Part shown: one piece after another, positions 24,639-35,016 of the stretch
How positions within the stretch are numbered: the stretch's first letter is position 1
Layout: each line of letters starts with the position of its first letter
From: Candidatus Magasanikbacteria bacterium CG10_big_fil_rev_8_21_14_0_10_36_32
GTDB lineage: Bacteria > Patescibacteriota > Patescibacteriia > Magasanikbacterales > GWA2-37-8
Assembly: GCA_002778465.1 (NCBI GenBank)
Contig: PFBV01000005.1
Coordinates: 71,534-119,563, forward strand
Direction of reading: 5' to 3'
DNA: 48,030 nucleotides
Notes under the pieces: model-generated
What the model was told of the DNA's origin: nothing
The model's input: only the letters and a program-made list of their open reading frames with translations
Database searches by the model: none
Translations under genes and position numbers: made by a program

Positions 24639-26897
24639 ATGTCTAAAAAATACAATATTTTTGAAGAAGAAATTTTGCAAAATTTACGCAAGGCTGAGCC
24701 GGAACGATTTAAAACCGGCATGGTCGGCGGGGGAGAATATTTTAATTTGCAGGGGTTAGATTTGGAACCGCCAGTTGGTGTTGATATTAAAAAAATGGAA
24801 CAATTGGCGAAAATTATGCGCGCGTTGATTTTTATTGCTGTGGAAGCCGGCCAATCAGGACATCCGGGTGGTAGTAGTTCCAAAGTAGAACAATTTTTAG
24901 CTATGACTTTGGGTGGAGTAATGGCTTTTGATCCGATTTGTCCAAAACATCCTGGCCGTGACCGTGTGGTCTGGAGCGCTGGACATTGTACACCTGCTTT
25001 GTATGGCGGGTTAGCTTTATTTTATGAATCATTGCGTCGCACAGGACGACAATTCGCTCCAGCAGTAGTGAAGCCGGTTATGCCTGAAGATTTAATTCGT
25101 TTTCGTCACATTGATGGTCCGCAAGGTCATATTGAAAGTTATTATCCGTTGGCGGATACTTGCACTGGTCCGTCAGGACATGGTTTGTCCGCCGCTTTAG
25201 GTATGGCTTTGTCGCATAAATCCAGCGGATTAAATACTAAAGTTTGGGTTTTGATGGGTGATGCTGAGACAGAGGAAGGAATGAGTTATGAAGCTCGCAA
25301 TATTGCCGCGGCCACCGGACAAAATAATTTAATTGTCAGTTTGGATTATAATCATTTTGGTATTGACGGTCCGATTGAAGAAGCGGTAGCTTCGCCTTAT
25401 TTAAATCATTGGTTGGGGATGGGTTGGAATGTAATTGAAGTGGACGGTCATAATTTTTCTGAACTAATTTCAGCTTATCGTTTGGCATCGCGAGGAATAG
25501 GCAGAAATAATTTGCCGACCGTTATTTTGGCACACACTATAAAAGGAAAATGTTATGGTGTTAAAGAAAATTCAGCCGGTTCACACGGTTCTCCAGCCAA
25601 ACATGAAGATTATGTTGAATTAATGAATAAAATGGGTTTTGACATTGAAGGCAAGGCAGGCAATGTCGCTTTGGATATAGAAAAAGTTTTGGAAGATTTG
25701 TCTGATGATAGCGCAAAATATGTTGTTGAACAATTAGAAGAGGATGCTAAACGAATTGTTCCTGAAGGACAAGCAATGGAAGAAATTAAAAAAGCGTTGA
25801 AGGGTCGTCCTATTGTTGATCCAATGTCAATTAAACGTCCGGAAAACTTGCCGGCGGAATTGATATTTGAAGAAGGTTCGTCTGTGTCTACTCGCAAAGC
25901 TACGGAAGCTTGGTTTAAATGGATGATGCAACAAACTACTTTTTTTTATGTTGGCACCGGAGATTTAAGTAAATCTATTTTAACCGCCGAGGCTGAAAAT
26001 GTTTACGGATTAATCAGTCGACAAAATCCGTTTGGTCGGGGAATTCGTTTTGGTATTGCTGAACAAAATATGGCGATGATGTCTGCCGCTTTGACTCAGG
26101 ATATTTTACCTGGTGGTTATCATCCTATTTCCGCTTTTGGTTCGTACGCCGTTTTTACTTCAATGATGAGTAATTGCGTTCGTCTAGCTTTAATCAGCAA
26201 TCATTTGAATCCTGACCACCGTGGATTTTTTATTATGATAGCGGCTCATGATGGTCCGGAAACAGGAGAGGACGGTCCGACCCACCAAGGTTTGTACTGG
26301 ATGAGTATGTTTAATGCTTATCCGGGTATTAAAGTTTATAAGCCGTTCGACGCCAATGAAGCAATTGAAATGATGTTTTATGCTTTGGAAAAAGGCGAAC
26401 CAATTGCGCTGTCTTTAGTCCGCTCTAACACGCCGGTTTTAAAAAGAGAAGAGGATGTTCCACTGGCCAACGAAGCTGTTAACGGCGCTTATGTTTATAA
26501 GAAATTTAAAAACAATGGTAAACAAAAAATTGTTTTGGCGATTTCTGGTATACAGGTTTTAATGAATGTTTTAGAAACAATGCCTGAATTGGAAGCTAAA
26601 AATATGGATGTTAAAATTATTAATGTCACTTCGCCGGAATTATTTGAAGATTTGTGCCGTCGCGATCCGAAAAAAGCCTTAGAAATTTTACCTGATGAAG
26701 AACGTGCATTGGTGGTGGCTTTGCATAATGGTTGGCAAGGGTTTTTGTATCCGTTTTTATTACCGCCGGATTATGCCGGAAAAAATATCAGTATTAATCA
26801 ATTTTTACGGTCGGGAAGTATTAAAGAAGTTTATGAATATGCCCAAATGACGCCGCAGGATTTATTGCGGAAAATTAGTCGGGCGATTAATCATTAA
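24639..26897 (+). CDS. tkt: Transketolase
   Basis: The single 752-residue chain holds both halves of a thiamine-diphosphate transketolase, which moves two-carbon units in the pentose phosphate pathway. The N-terminal half has EAGQSGHPGGSSS, the WSAGHCTPALYGGLAL region and the ThDP motif GDAETEEGMSYEARNIAAATG ending in the Asn of VSLDYNHFGIDG. The C-terminal pyrimidine domain has RFGIAEQNMAMMSAAL with the catalytic Glu, then HDGPETGEDGPTHQGL. It is longer than typical Tkt because of an N-terminal extension of about 50 residues. The next gene starts 4 bases later. Confidence 0.92.
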   Translation: MSKKYNIFEEEILQNLRKAEPERFKTGMVGGGEYFNLQGLDLEPPVGVDIKKMEQLAKIMRALIFIAVEAGQSGHPGGSSSKVEQFLAMTLGGVMAFDPICPKHPGRDRVVWSAGHCTPALYGGLALFYESLRRTGRQFAPAVVKPVMPEDLIRFRHIDGPQGHIESYYPLADTCTGPSGHGLSAALGMALSHKSSGLNTKVWVLMGDAETEEGMSYEARNIAAATGQNNLIVSLDYNHFGIDGPIEEAVASPYLNHWLGMGWNVIEVDGHNFSELISAYRLASRGIGRNNLPTVILAHTIKGKCYGVKENSAGSHGSPAKHEDYVELMNKMGFDIEGKAGNVALDIEKVLEDLSDDSAKYVVEQLEEDAKRIVPEGQAMEEIKKALKGRPIVDPMSIKRPENLPAELIFEEGSSVSTRKATEAWFKWMMQQTTFFYVGTGDLSKSILTAEAENVYGLISRQNPFGRGIRFGIAEQNMAMMSAALTQDILPGGYHPISAFGSYAVFTSMMSNCVRLALISNHLNPDHRGFFIMIAAHDGPETGEDGPTHQGLYWMSMFNAYPGIKVYKPFDANEAIEMMFYALEKGEPIALSLVRSNTPVLKREEDVPLANEAVNGAYVYKKFKNNGKQKIVLAISGIQVLMNVLETMPELEAKNMDVKIINVTSPELFEDLCRRDPKKALEILPDEERALVVALHNGWQGFLYPFLLPPDYAGKNISINQFLRSGSIKEVYEYAQMTPQDLLRKISRAINH

Positions 26898-26901
26898 TTT
26901 T

Positions 26902-28314
26902 ATGTCTATACCAATGTTAAAAATTTTACAGGATAAAAAATTGACGCCGTTGGTGGATATTAATCCAGACTTGGATAATTTAGGCACAGAATCGGCTTTT
27001 AGTTTTGGAGCTGAAGTGTTGGCGTTAGAAAAAGAAAAAAAGTTTCCGCAAATTTATAAATTTCATATTGGAGATACTGGCCCGACTACTCCGGAACCAA
27101 TTATTGAAACAGCGGTTAAAGCGTTGAAAAACAAACAGACTAAGTATGGACATTTTCTCGGTTTTCCGCAGGTGAGAGAAAATATTGCTCGTCATGTTTC
27201 CGAATTGTCTGGTGTGGAAATAAAAATTGAAAATGTGATGTTGGAACCGGGCGGTAAACCGGCAATTGAATTGGCATTGCAGGCATTAGTCGGACATGAC
27301 GATTATGTTGTGGGGCAAAATCCCGGTTTTCCAATTTATGAATCATTGGCTGGATTTTATACTAGAGGAAAATATATTCCATGGTTAGCAGGTTACAGTG
27401 TCGCCAATAAAGCCGTACTGGAATTTAGAGTAGAAGATTTGGAAGAAATTATGAAATCAGGAAAAAAAGTAAAATTGTTGATTATTAATACTCCACAAAA
27501 TCCGACCGGAATGGTTTTGTCCGAGGATAAATTGTCCGCCATTGCCGAATTGGCAAAAAAATATAAATTTATGGTTTTATTTGATGATATTTATGACCGG
27601 ATACTTTTTGGAGGTAAAAAACATGTTAGCCTATTGTCGTTTCCTGGTATGCTTGATTACACCATAAATTTAAGCGGTTATTCCAAAAATTATGCTATGA
27701 CTGGTTGGCGATTGGGTTATGTTGTTGCGCCGGCTTGGTTGATAGAAATTTTTGGCCGACTAGCTGTTAATAAATGGAGTTGTGTTAGCAGGGTGAATCA
27801 AATCGTGGCTGGTGCTATTTTTGGCGATGTGGAATTGGATGGTGTTAAATATGAAAGTTTAAAGGAAAAGCTGGATCCATTGGTGGAAAAAGATGTAGCT
27901 GAGTATGAACACAAAGGAAAATTTTTAGTTGAAACCTTGCGTTTATTGGAACCGTATGTGGTGCCAAATGAAGTGGAAGGGGCTTTTTATGATTTTCCGA
28001 ATATCCACGCGGTATTGGAATTGCCATATGTTAAAAATGAATTGAAAATTAGTTCAGATAAAGATTTTTCCAGATGGCTTCTCTATGAAAAAGGTTTTGC
28101 TGCTTTACCTGGCGGAGATTTCGGACAAGCCGGTCGTGGACATTTACGATTGTCTTACGCTGAAGACAGAAATAAACATATTATTCCTGGCGTAAAACAT
28201 TTCGTGAATATTGTATTAGAATTGATTGAAAAATCCGGATTAAAATCGCCGCTGACGGTCATTGAAGCTGAGAAACGGATTGAAGAATTAACGGATAAAT
28301 ATTTTCAAGATTAA
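26902..28314 (+). CDS. Class I/II PLP aminotransferase
   Basis: The 470-residue fold type I aminotransferase has LEPGGKPAIELALQAL, the INTPQNPTGMVLS motif with the conserved Asn-Pro, FDDIYDRILF with the pyridine-binding Asp and Tyr, and the PLP-binding Lys in SGYSKNYAMTGWRLGY. The C-terminal Arg that binds the substrate carboxylate is probably in GRGHLRLSYA. Substrate specificity (aspartate, aromatic or alanine) is not evident. It may be translated together with transketolase (4-base gap) and the P-type ATPase. Confidence 0.9.
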   Translation: MSIPMLKILQDKKLTPLVDINPDLDNLGTESAFSFGAEVLALEKEKKFPQIYKFHIGDTGPTTPEPIIETAVKALKNKQTKYGHFLGFPQVRENIARHVSELSGVEIKIENVMLEPGGKPAIELALQALVGHDDYVVGQNPGFPIYESLAGFYTRGKYIPWLAGYSVANKAVLEFRVEDLEEIMKSGKKVKLLIINTPQNPTGMVLSEDKLSAIAELAKKYKFMVLFDDIYDRILFGGKKHVSLLSFPGMLDYTINLSGYSKNYAMTGWRLGYVVAPAWLIEIFGRLAVNKWSCVSRVNQIVAGAIFGDVELDGVKYESLKEKLDPLVEKDVAEYEHKGKFLVETLRLLEPYVVPNEVEGAFYDFPNIHAVLELPYVKNELKISSDKDFSRWLLYEKGFAALPGGDFGQAGRGHLRLSYAEDRNKHIIPGVKHFVNIVLELIEKSGLKSPLTVIEAEKRIEELTDKYFQD

Positions 28315-28329
28315 TGATTGATAATTTTT

Positions 28330-30846
28330 ATGGCAGTAAATTTAATTTCTGAAATTGTTGATGATCGCCACCGTTATCGCGGTTTATCTTCAGCGGAAGC
28401 GGAGACTCGTCTTAAAAAATTCGGTTATAATTTTCGGAAAAAATCCCGGAAATTTATTTGGTTAAAAAGATGGGGACGGATTTTTTCTGAACCGATGATG
28501 ATGTTAATAATGGCCACGGCTCTTCTTTATTATATTATTGGTGAAAAAGTGGAAGCGACAATTTTTATTTTATCAATTGTGCCAATCGGTTTTATCCAAT
28601 ATTTTCAGGAGAAAAGAACGGATACGGCTGTTGCGCTTTTGGATAGTATGATGGTCGAACAATGCAAGGTGTTTCGTGATGGAAATTTAATTACCATTGA
28701 TATAAAAAATTTGGCGCCTGGTGATTTAGTTTATTTGACCGCTGGAGATAAAATTCCGGCTGACGGATATTTGTTGAATAGTTCCGGTTTATCAATCGAT
28801 GAATCCTTGATGACCGGAGAATCAATGCCTGTAATTAAAGAACAAGTACCTAAAGATGTTAATTTAATTAAAAATGAACATTCTTTAAAACAAGGTACGA
28901 TGATTGTGCAAGGCGAAGGAACAATGTTGGTAGAATTAACAGGAGAAAAAACAGAATATGGTCAGCTTGGTTCATTGTTGGAAAAAATTAAAAAAAATGA
29001 CACGCCATTGCAGAAAAAAATAAATCGTTTGGTAAAAGGGGTTGCTTTAGTGGCAATTTTTACCGTGGTGGTGGTTGGTGGAATATTAACATATATTCAT
29101 GGCTGGAAAGAAGGAATTTTAAGCGCTTTAACCATGGCCATGTCTCTTATACCGGAGGAGTTTCCTGTGGTATTTAGTGTTTTTCTAATTATGGGTGTGT
29201 GGCGGATGGCTAAGAAAAATGCTTTAGTAAGAGAAATGACTACTGTGGAAACATTAAGTTCAGCCACAATAATTTGTACTGATAAAACAGGCACATTAAC
29301 AGAGGGTAGAATGACTTTGCAAAAAATTTATTACAATGGAAGAATTTTTGATTTAAAAAAAGTTTTGCCGCCGGAGAATGAATCATTATATTTTTTTACC
29401 AATGCTTTATTGTCTTTGGAAAAAATTGCCACTGATCCGATTGAAATTGAGGTACAACGCTATGCTGATTCGGTTTTAAATATAAAAACAAATGATTTTT
29501 TTGAACAGTATGAATTATTGAATGATAGTCCGTTTGACGCGAATACAAAAATGGTACATCATGTTTGGCAAAATAAAAATAATAAAGAAATAGGTCAATA
29601 TTCAGTTGGAGCGCCAGAATCTATTTTTAATGCCTCTAATTTATCAGCCGATGAACGCTTGGCCATAGTAAAAATTTATGAAAGTTTGGCCGAGGACGGT
29701 TATCGGGTGGTGGCTTTGGCTAGAAAAGATAATTTGCGTGGAGAGGAAATTGTGTTGAGTGATTTAAAATTTATCGGATTGTTGGCCATGAGTGATCCTC
29801 CGCGTCAGGAAATTTCTGATTCAATTAAAATTTGTCAGGAAGCAGGTGTCCGTGTGATTATGGTGACAGGTGATAATTCTTTAACGGCCCATACCATTGC
29901 TTCTCAAATAAAATTAAAGCATAATGATAAAATTATTACCGGTGCCGAATTGGACAAAATTTCCCCGTCCGCTTTAAAAAGAATAGTTGCTACCCATGAT
30001 ATTTTTGCTCGAGTTAGACCGGAACATAAATATCTTATTGTGGAAGCTTTGCAAAATAATGGAGAAGTGGTAGCGATGACCGGTGATGGTGTCAATGATG
30101 CTTTGGCTTTGCGTAAGGCGGATATTGGAATCGCGATGGGTTTGAGAGGTACTGAAGTAGCAAGAGCTGCCGCAGGTATGGTTTTGACCGATGATAATTT
30201 TTCTACCATTGTTCAGGCAATTCGCGAGGGGAGACGAATTTATTATAATTTACAACAAGCTTTTGTTTTTCTTTTGTCTTTTCATTTGCCGATTATTGGC
30301 TTAGCTATTTTGCCATCGTTGTTTGGACAGCCATTGATGTTTTTGCCAATCCATATTATATTTTTGGAATTGATTTGTGATCCGGCCTCAGTTTTGGGTT
30401 TTGAAAAAGAACGTCCGGCGCGCAATATTATGAAAGAACCGCCGCGACCAGCAAACGAACCGTTGATAAATCCGAGATTGTGGAAACAAATCATTATTCA
30501 AGCGGTAAGTATTTTTTTGGTCAGTTTCGGTTTTTATTATTATTTTGGTTTTAGATTAAATGATTTGGAATTAGGTAGAACATGGGCATTTGGCGCATTG
30601 ATTGTTTCACAAACCTTGCTGATTATTTTAACGCGTGAATGGCAACAGATTAAAAGTAATCGTTGGTTGTTGGGAATAGCTTTCTTGACTTTAGTCGGTT
30701 TAACTTTGATTTTATTTGTTCCTGTGTTGCGGAATGTTTTCCATTTAGTGCCGATTTCGTGGCCGATGTATGGGATAATGTCAGGAGTGGCTTTATTTAT
30801 GATGTTATTTACCAGTTTATTTGTGATTAAAAGAAGACATATATAA
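28330..30846 (+). CDS. P-type cation-transporting ATPase (P2-like)
   Basis: The 838-residue ion pump has all catalytic landmarks: MTGES in the actuator domain, phosphorylated Asp in CTDKTGTLTEG, the hinge TGDGVNDALALRKADIGIAMG, and the membrane motif SLIPEEFPVVFSVF (PEEFP in helix 4). Helix 4 of Ca2+/Mg2+ P2-type pumps carries PEGL or similar, so the ion may be Ca2+, Mg2+ or other. Nucleotide-domain residues SVGAPESIF and DPPRQEI are normal. The C-terminal membrane block (FLELICDPASVLGFEKERP) is complete. The ATG at 28330 is chosen rather than an upstream TTG at 28318. Confidence 0.93.
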   Translation: MAVNLISEIVDDRHRYRGLSSAEAETRLKKFGYNFRKKSRKFIWLKRWGRIFSEPMMMLIMATALLYYIIGEKVEATIFILSIVPIGFIQYFQEKRTDTAVALLDSMMVEQCKVFRDGNLITIDIKNLAPGDLVYLTAGDKIPADGYLLNSSGLSIDESLMTGESMPVIKEQVPKDVNLIKNEHSLKQGTMIVQGEGTMLVELTGEKTEYGQLGSLLEKIKKNDTPLQKKINRLVKGVALVAIFTVVVVGGILTYIHGWKEGILSALTMAMSLIPEEFPVVFSVFLIMGVWRMAKKNALVREMTTVETLSSATIICTDKTGTLTEGRMTLQKIYYNGRIFDLKKVLPPENESLYFFTNALLSLEKIATDPIEIEVQRYADSVLNIKTNDFFEQYELLNDSPFDANTKMVHHVWQNKNNKEIGQYSVGAPESIFNASNLSADERLAIVKIYESLAEDGYRVVALARKDNLRGEEIVLSDLKFIGLLAMSDPPRQEISDSIKICQEAGVRVIMVTGDNSLTAHTIASQIKLKHNDKIITGAELDKISPSALKRIVATHDIFARVRPEHKYLIVEALQNNGEVVAMTGDGVNDALALRKADIGIAMGLRGTEVARAAAGMVLTDDNFSTIVQAIREGRRIYYNLQQAFVFLLSFHLPIIGLAILPSLFGQPLMFLPIHIIFLELICDPASVLGFEKERPARNIMKEPPRPANEPLINPRLWKQIIIQAVSIFLVSFGFYYYFGFRLNDLELGRTWAFGALIVSQTLLIILTREWQQIKSNRWLLGIAFLTLVGLTLILFVPVLRNVFHLVPISWPMYGIMSGVALFMMLFTSLFVIKRRHI

Positions 30847-30850
30847 AAAT

Positions 30851-31894
30851 ATGACCGAATCGCTGGAAAAAATTTTAGCTGGTGAAAAAAAATACCGTTT
30901 GAAACAAATCGAAGCGGCAAAATTTGATCCGCGGATTAATAATTTTTCAGAAATTTCTACTTTATCAAAAGAGTTGAGAGAAAAATTAAAATCAGTGCCA
31001 TGGTTATCGGTAAAATTAGCTGTTTTACAGGAAAGTCGGATAGATAATACTAAAAAAGCAATTTTGGAGTTATCCGATGGAATGGTGGCGGAAACTGTTT
31101 TGATGGGGAGGAAAATGAAAAAGAAAATTAAAAATGCCGAGGAAAGATATACCATATGCGTGTCGTCTCAGGTTGGTTGCGCTATGGGTTGCAGTTTTTG
31201 CGCTACAGGAATAGGAGGGTTTAAAAGAAATTTGTCTGCTGAAGAAATAATTGATCAGTTTAGATTTTGGCAACGGTGGCTTTGTGTTAAAAATGGAAAA
31301 ATAGATAATGTTGTTTTTATGGGGCAAGGTGAGCCGCTATTAAATTATGACGAAGTAAAACAAGCTATTATTATTTTATTAAAAAATACTGAGATAGGAC
31401 CGACAAAAATTACTTTATCTACCGCTGGCATTATGTCTAGTATGGAAAAAATTTTAACAGATATAGATTTCCCCCCCGTTCGTGTCGCCATTTCGTTGCA
31501 TAGCGCTGTAAATGAAACAAGAAAAAAAATAATGCCATCGCACCAAAATAATTTCTTTGAATTTTTGCCGATTTGGGCAAAAAAATACCACGAAAAATTT
31601 TCCAGCCGGACACATTTTTTGGGATTGGAATATCTTTTGTTGGATAGTATTAATGATGATGAGAAACATTTAAAAGTTTTTATTAAATTAGCTTCAAAAG
31701 TGGGGCGAGTGAGAATTAATTTAATTCCTTATAATGCGGTTGGTGGTTCGTTGCGCGGTTCTAAAGAAGAGGTAATCAAACATTGGCATAATATTTTGAT
31801 GAAAAGTGGTTTTACTACCACCATTCGTCACTCACAAGGAGCTGATATTGACGCTGCTTGTGGACAGTTGGCAAATAAAATGGCAAATTGTTAA
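30851..31894 (+). CDS. rlmN: 23S rRNA (adenine-2503-C2)-methyltransferase RlmN
   Basis: This radical-SAM methylase of 347 residues has the CxxxCxxC cluster in SSQVGCAMGCSFCATGIGG, the NVVFMGQGEPLLNYDEV motif, STAGIMSSMEKI, and the C-terminal methyl-accepting Cys in ADIDAACGQL. It methylates A2503 of 23S rRNA (and A37 of some tRNAs). It starts 4 bases after the ATPase stop and ends 1 base before the PBP start codon. Confidence 0.96.
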   Translation: MTESLEKILAGEKKYRLKQIEAAKFDPRINNFSEISTLSKELREKLKSVPWLSVKLAVLQESRIDNTKKAILELSDGMVAETVLMGRKMKKKIKNAEERYTICVSSQVGCAMGCSFCATGIGGFKRNLSAEEIIDQFRFWQRWLCVKNGKIDNVVFMGQGEPLLNYDEVKQAIIILLKNTEIGPTKITLSTAGIMSSMEKILTDIDFPPVRVAISLHSAVNETRKKIMPSHQNNFFEFLPIWAKKYHEKFSSRTHFLGLEYLLLDSINDDEKHLKVFIKLASKVGRVRINLIPYNAVGGSLRGSKEEVIKHWHNILMKSGFTTTIRHSQGADIDAACGQLANKMANC

Positions 31895-31895
31895 T

Positions 31896-33629
31896 ATGTT
31901 AAAATATACAGTTGAAAATAAATTTAAAGAATTAAGTTGGTTATCCGGATTGTTTTTGGTTTTAGCATTATTGATTATTGGTCGGCTTTTTGTTATACAA
32001 ATAATGCAGCGTGATTATTATGCCACTATGGCTTTGGATACCCATGAAATTTATCAAAAATTACATCCGACACGAGGGCAGATTTATTTTCAGGATTCTA
32101 GAACAGGAATTGAATACCCGGCGGCGGTTAATCGTCAATATTATCAAATTTTTGTTGTTCCATCAGAAATTAAACTTGAAGATGTAGCTAGTTCCACTCA
32201 AATTTTAATGGATATTTTACAGTTGCCGGAGGATAAAAAAGATGATTTGATTAAAAAATTAAGCAAAGAAAATGATCCTTATGAATTGGTGGCTAAAAAA
32301 ATTACTGAAGAAAAGATGACTGAAGTAATGGCAGTTGGAATGAAAGGTGTTTATCAGATACCGGAGATATACCGTTACTATCCTGAAGATAATTGGAGTG
32401 CGGGTGTATTGGGATTTTGTTCAATGGATACTGAAGAAAACTTGACTGGCAATTATGGAGTTGAAGGATATTGGAATAAAATTTTATCTGGACAAAGCGG
32501 ATTTTTATTTGGTGAACGCGCGGCGCGCGGTGGCTGGATTTCGTTGGCCGGCATGACATCAATGGCGGCAGAAAATGGTGCTGATTTGGTTTTGACAATT
32601 GATAGAGCGCTGCAATATCAAGCTTGTTCCAGATTAAAAAAAGGAATGGAGGAATATGGGGCGATAAATGGTTCGCTGGTTATGCTTGATCCAAACAATG
32701 GCGCAATTTTAGCAATGTGTAGTGTTCCTGATTATGATCCTAACAATTATTCAAAAGTTGATGATTTAAGTGTTTATAATAATACGGCGATTTTTACTCC
32801 ATATGAACCGGGTTCTGTATTTAAACCGGTCGTTATGTCTATTGCTTTGGATTTAAATTTAATTAACCCAAACACAACTTATAATGATCCTTGTTCACGT
32901 CAATTTGGACCATATACTATTCACAATGCGTCAGAAAAGTGTTATGGTAATGGCGTTACTATGACGCAAGTTCTTGAAAATTCAATAAATACGGGGATGA
33001 TTTGGGTGGAAGAAAAAATTGAGCGTAAGATTTTGAAAGAGTATATTGAAAAATTTGGTTTTGGAGAAAAAATTGGTGTGCCTTTGGACATGGAAATGCC
33101 TGGCAATATTTTGTCTTTAAATGATAAATCACCGATTTATGCCGCTCAAGCATCATTTGGACAAGGTCTAACAGTGACTCCGTTGCAGTTGGCGCAAGCA
33201 TATTCTGTTTTTGCCAATCAAGGTAAAATGTATCAGCCACAATTGGTTAAAGAAATACGTTACACAGATGGTCGGCGTGAAAAAATAGATCCGAAACTTA
33301 TTGGGCAGATTATTTCTCCGAGAACTGCCAAAATGATTGGTGCCATGCTGACTTCTGTAGTTGAAAAAACTTATTGGAGAACGGTTAAATTAGATAAATA
33401 TTATGTAGCCGGAAAAACCGGTACGGCGCAGATTCCCGGTTTGGGTGGATACAAAGAAGAAACTAATCATACTTTTGGCGGTTTTGCTCCAGCCACTAAT
33501 CCTAAATTTGTTATTGTAATAAAATTTGAAGCACCGGAACGGCAATGGGCGGAATCAACCACCGCCGCTATTTTTAAAGATTTGGCGCAATTCGCTTTGA
33601 ATTATTACGGGGTAAAAGGAGACAGATAA
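31896..33629 (+). CDS. Penicillin-binding transpeptidase (FtsI/PBP2 class)
   Basis: The 577-residue protein has one N-terminal membrane helix (SGLFLVLALLIIGRLFVIQI), a dimerisation-like domain starting RGQIYFQD and the transpeptidase domain. Active-site motifs are present: SVFK (SxxK) after YEPG, SIN in NSINTGMIW (SxN), and KTGTAQ (KTG). It cross-links peptidoglycan for division or elongation. I chose the ATG 1 base after the rlmN stop; a longer frame overlapping rlmN was rejected. murF follows 31 bases later. Confidence 0.95.
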   Translation: MLKYTVENKFKELSWLSGLFLVLALLIIGRLFVIQIMQRDYYATMALDTHEIYQKLHPTRGQIYFQDSRTGIEYPAAVNRQYYQIFVVPSEIKLEDVASSTQILMDILQLPEDKKDDLIKKLSKENDPYELVAKKITEEKMTEVMAVGMKGVYQIPEIYRYYPEDNWSAGVLGFCSMDTEENLTGNYGVEGYWNKILSGQSGFLFGERAARGGWISLAGMTSMAAENGADLVLTIDRALQYQACSRLKKGMEEYGAINGSLVMLDPNNGAILAMCSVPDYDPNNYSKVDDLSVYNNTAIFTPYEPGSVFKPVVMSIALDLNLINPNTTYNDPCSRQFGPYTIHNASEKCYGNGVTMTQVLENSINTGMIWVEEKIERKILKEYIEKFGFGEKIGVPLDMEMPGNILSLNDKSPIYAAQASFGQGLTVTPLQLAQAYSVFANQGKMYQPQLVKEIRYTDGRREKIDPKLIGQIISPRTAKMIGAMLTSVVEKTYWRTVKLDKYYVAGKTGTAQIPGLGGYKEETNHTFGGFAPATNPKFVIVIKFEAPERQWAESTTAAIFKDLAQFALNYYGVKGDR

Positions 33630-33660
33630 AAAAAATTAAAATATAAAAATTAAATAATTT

Positions 33661-34953
33661 ATGTTTATATCTATTTTACAATCAATACTTCGAGTTTTGG
33701 CTAAAACCATACTTAAGAAATATCATCCTGATGTCGTGGGCATTACAGGGTCAATCGGAAAATCTTCCACCAAAGAAGCAATAGCGGTGGTTTTACAAAC
33801 AAAATTTGATGTTCGAGCCAGTTCAAAAAATTATAATAATCAAATTGGTTTACCTTTGACCGTTATTGGTGTGGAAAAAACACCCGGTAAATCTTTGTTG
33901 GGTTGGTTGATGGTTTTTAGTAAGGCTTTAAAATTGATATTTTGTCGTGATTGTAATTATCCTGAAATTTTAGTGTTAGAGATGGGGGCTGATCGTCCTG
34001 GTGATATACAATATTTGGTAGATATTGCGCCTTGTAAAGTAGGTGTGTTGACTTATATTTCACATGTTCATACTGAATTTTTTAAAACAATAAAAAAAAT
34101 TGCTCAAGAGAAAAGAACAATTTTATCGCATTTGAACGAAGATGATTTTGCTGTAGTTAATTTTGACAATGATTTGGTTGTGCAAAATTCTAAAAATAAA
34201 GCCGAAACATTAACTTATGGTTTTAAAGAGGGGGCTGATTTTCAAGCGACCGATGTCAATATAATAATTGATCCGAATACCGGTTGGCCCACAGGACTTA
34301 ATTTTAAAGTTACACATGACGGAAGTTTTATTCCGGTTTTTATGTCTGGTGTAATGGCCGAACATTTAATTCCGACTTTTTTAGCCGGATTGGCGGTTGG
34401 ACATATTTTTGGGGTTAATCTGGTGGAAGCGGTTGATTCTTTACGTAAATTAAATCCGTTGCCGGGACATATGCGGATTATCTCTGGCATTAAAAATACT
34501 GTAATTATTGATGATACATATAATTCCAGTCCTGAACCGACAAAATCAGCTCTATCAACTTTGTCGCGGATTAAAATTAAAACTGGCGCGGAACGTTATG
34601 CGATTTTAGGAGATATGTTGGAACTTGGACAAGAAACAGAATTTGCTCATCGGCAAATTGGTTTTAAAGTGGCTGAATTAGGTATTGATGTTTTAATTAC
34701 TATTGGTGAAGCATCAAAACATACTGCCGAAGCGGCAAGAGAAGCGGGAATGGATGAACATAAAGTTGTGATGTTTGAAAATATTGAATCCGCTGGGAGA
34801 TTTTTACAAGAAGTATTAGAAGAAGGGGATGCTGTTTTAATCAAAGGGTCGCAAAGTATAAGAATGGAAAAAATTGTCAAGGAAATTATGTCAGAACCTT
34901 TGCGTGCTAAAGAATTATTGGCTCGTCAGGATTCTGATTGGATGAAGAAATAG
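33661..34953 (+). CDS. murF: UDP-N-acetylmuramoyl-tripeptide-D-alanyl-D-alanine ligase MurF
   Basis: At 430 residues this is a standard-size Mur ligase. The ATP loop is GITGSIGKSSTKEAI, the LVLEMGADRPGDIQ and VLTYISHVHTEFF motifs follow, the central domain ends in LNPLPGHMRI, and the C-terminal domain has IIDDTYNSSPEPTKSAL and AILGDMLELG, which are diagnostic of MurF. It adds D-Ala-D-Ala to complete the precursor pentapeptide. It ends a run of wall and RNA-modification genes at a strong hairpin. Confidence 0.95.
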   Translation: MFISILQSILRVLAKTILKKYHPDVVGITGSIGKSSTKEAIAVVLQTKFDVRASSKNYNNQIGLPLTVIGVEKTPGKSLLGWLMVFSKALKLIFCRDCNYPEILVLEMGADRPGDIQYLVDIAPCKVGVLTYISHVHTEFFKTIKKIAQEKRTILSHLNEDDFAVVNFDNDLVVQNSKNKAETLTYGFKEGADFQATDVNIIIDPNTGWPTGLNFKVTHDGSFIPVFMSGVMAEHLIPTFLAGLAVGHIFGVNLVEAVDSLRKLNPLPGHMRIISGIKNTVIIDDTYNSSPEPTKSALSTLSRIKIKTGAERYAILGDMLELGQETEFAHRQIGFKVAELGIDVLITIGEASKHTAEAAREAGMDEHKVVMFENIESAGRFLQEVLEEGDAVLIKGSQSIRMEKIVKEIMSEPLRAKELLARQDSDWMKK

Positions 34954-34960
34954 AGAATTT

Positions 34961-35001
34961 ATAAAATAAAAAATCCACCAAAGATGGATTTTTTATTTTA
35001 T
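34961..35001. terminator. Bidirectional terminator between murF and the Memo-AMMECR1 gene
   Basis: A perfect 17-base-pair inverted repeat (ATAAAATAAAAAATCCA and its complement) with a 7-base loop sits between two convergent genes. Confidence 0.9.
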
Positions 35002-35016
35002 AAAAGTTAAAAACAG

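Noticed and set aside
31806-31895. N-terminal extension of the PBP into rlmN
   Set aside because: It overlaps the conserved end of rlmN, and the ATG at 31896 gives the usual short cytoplasmic tail before the membrane helix.
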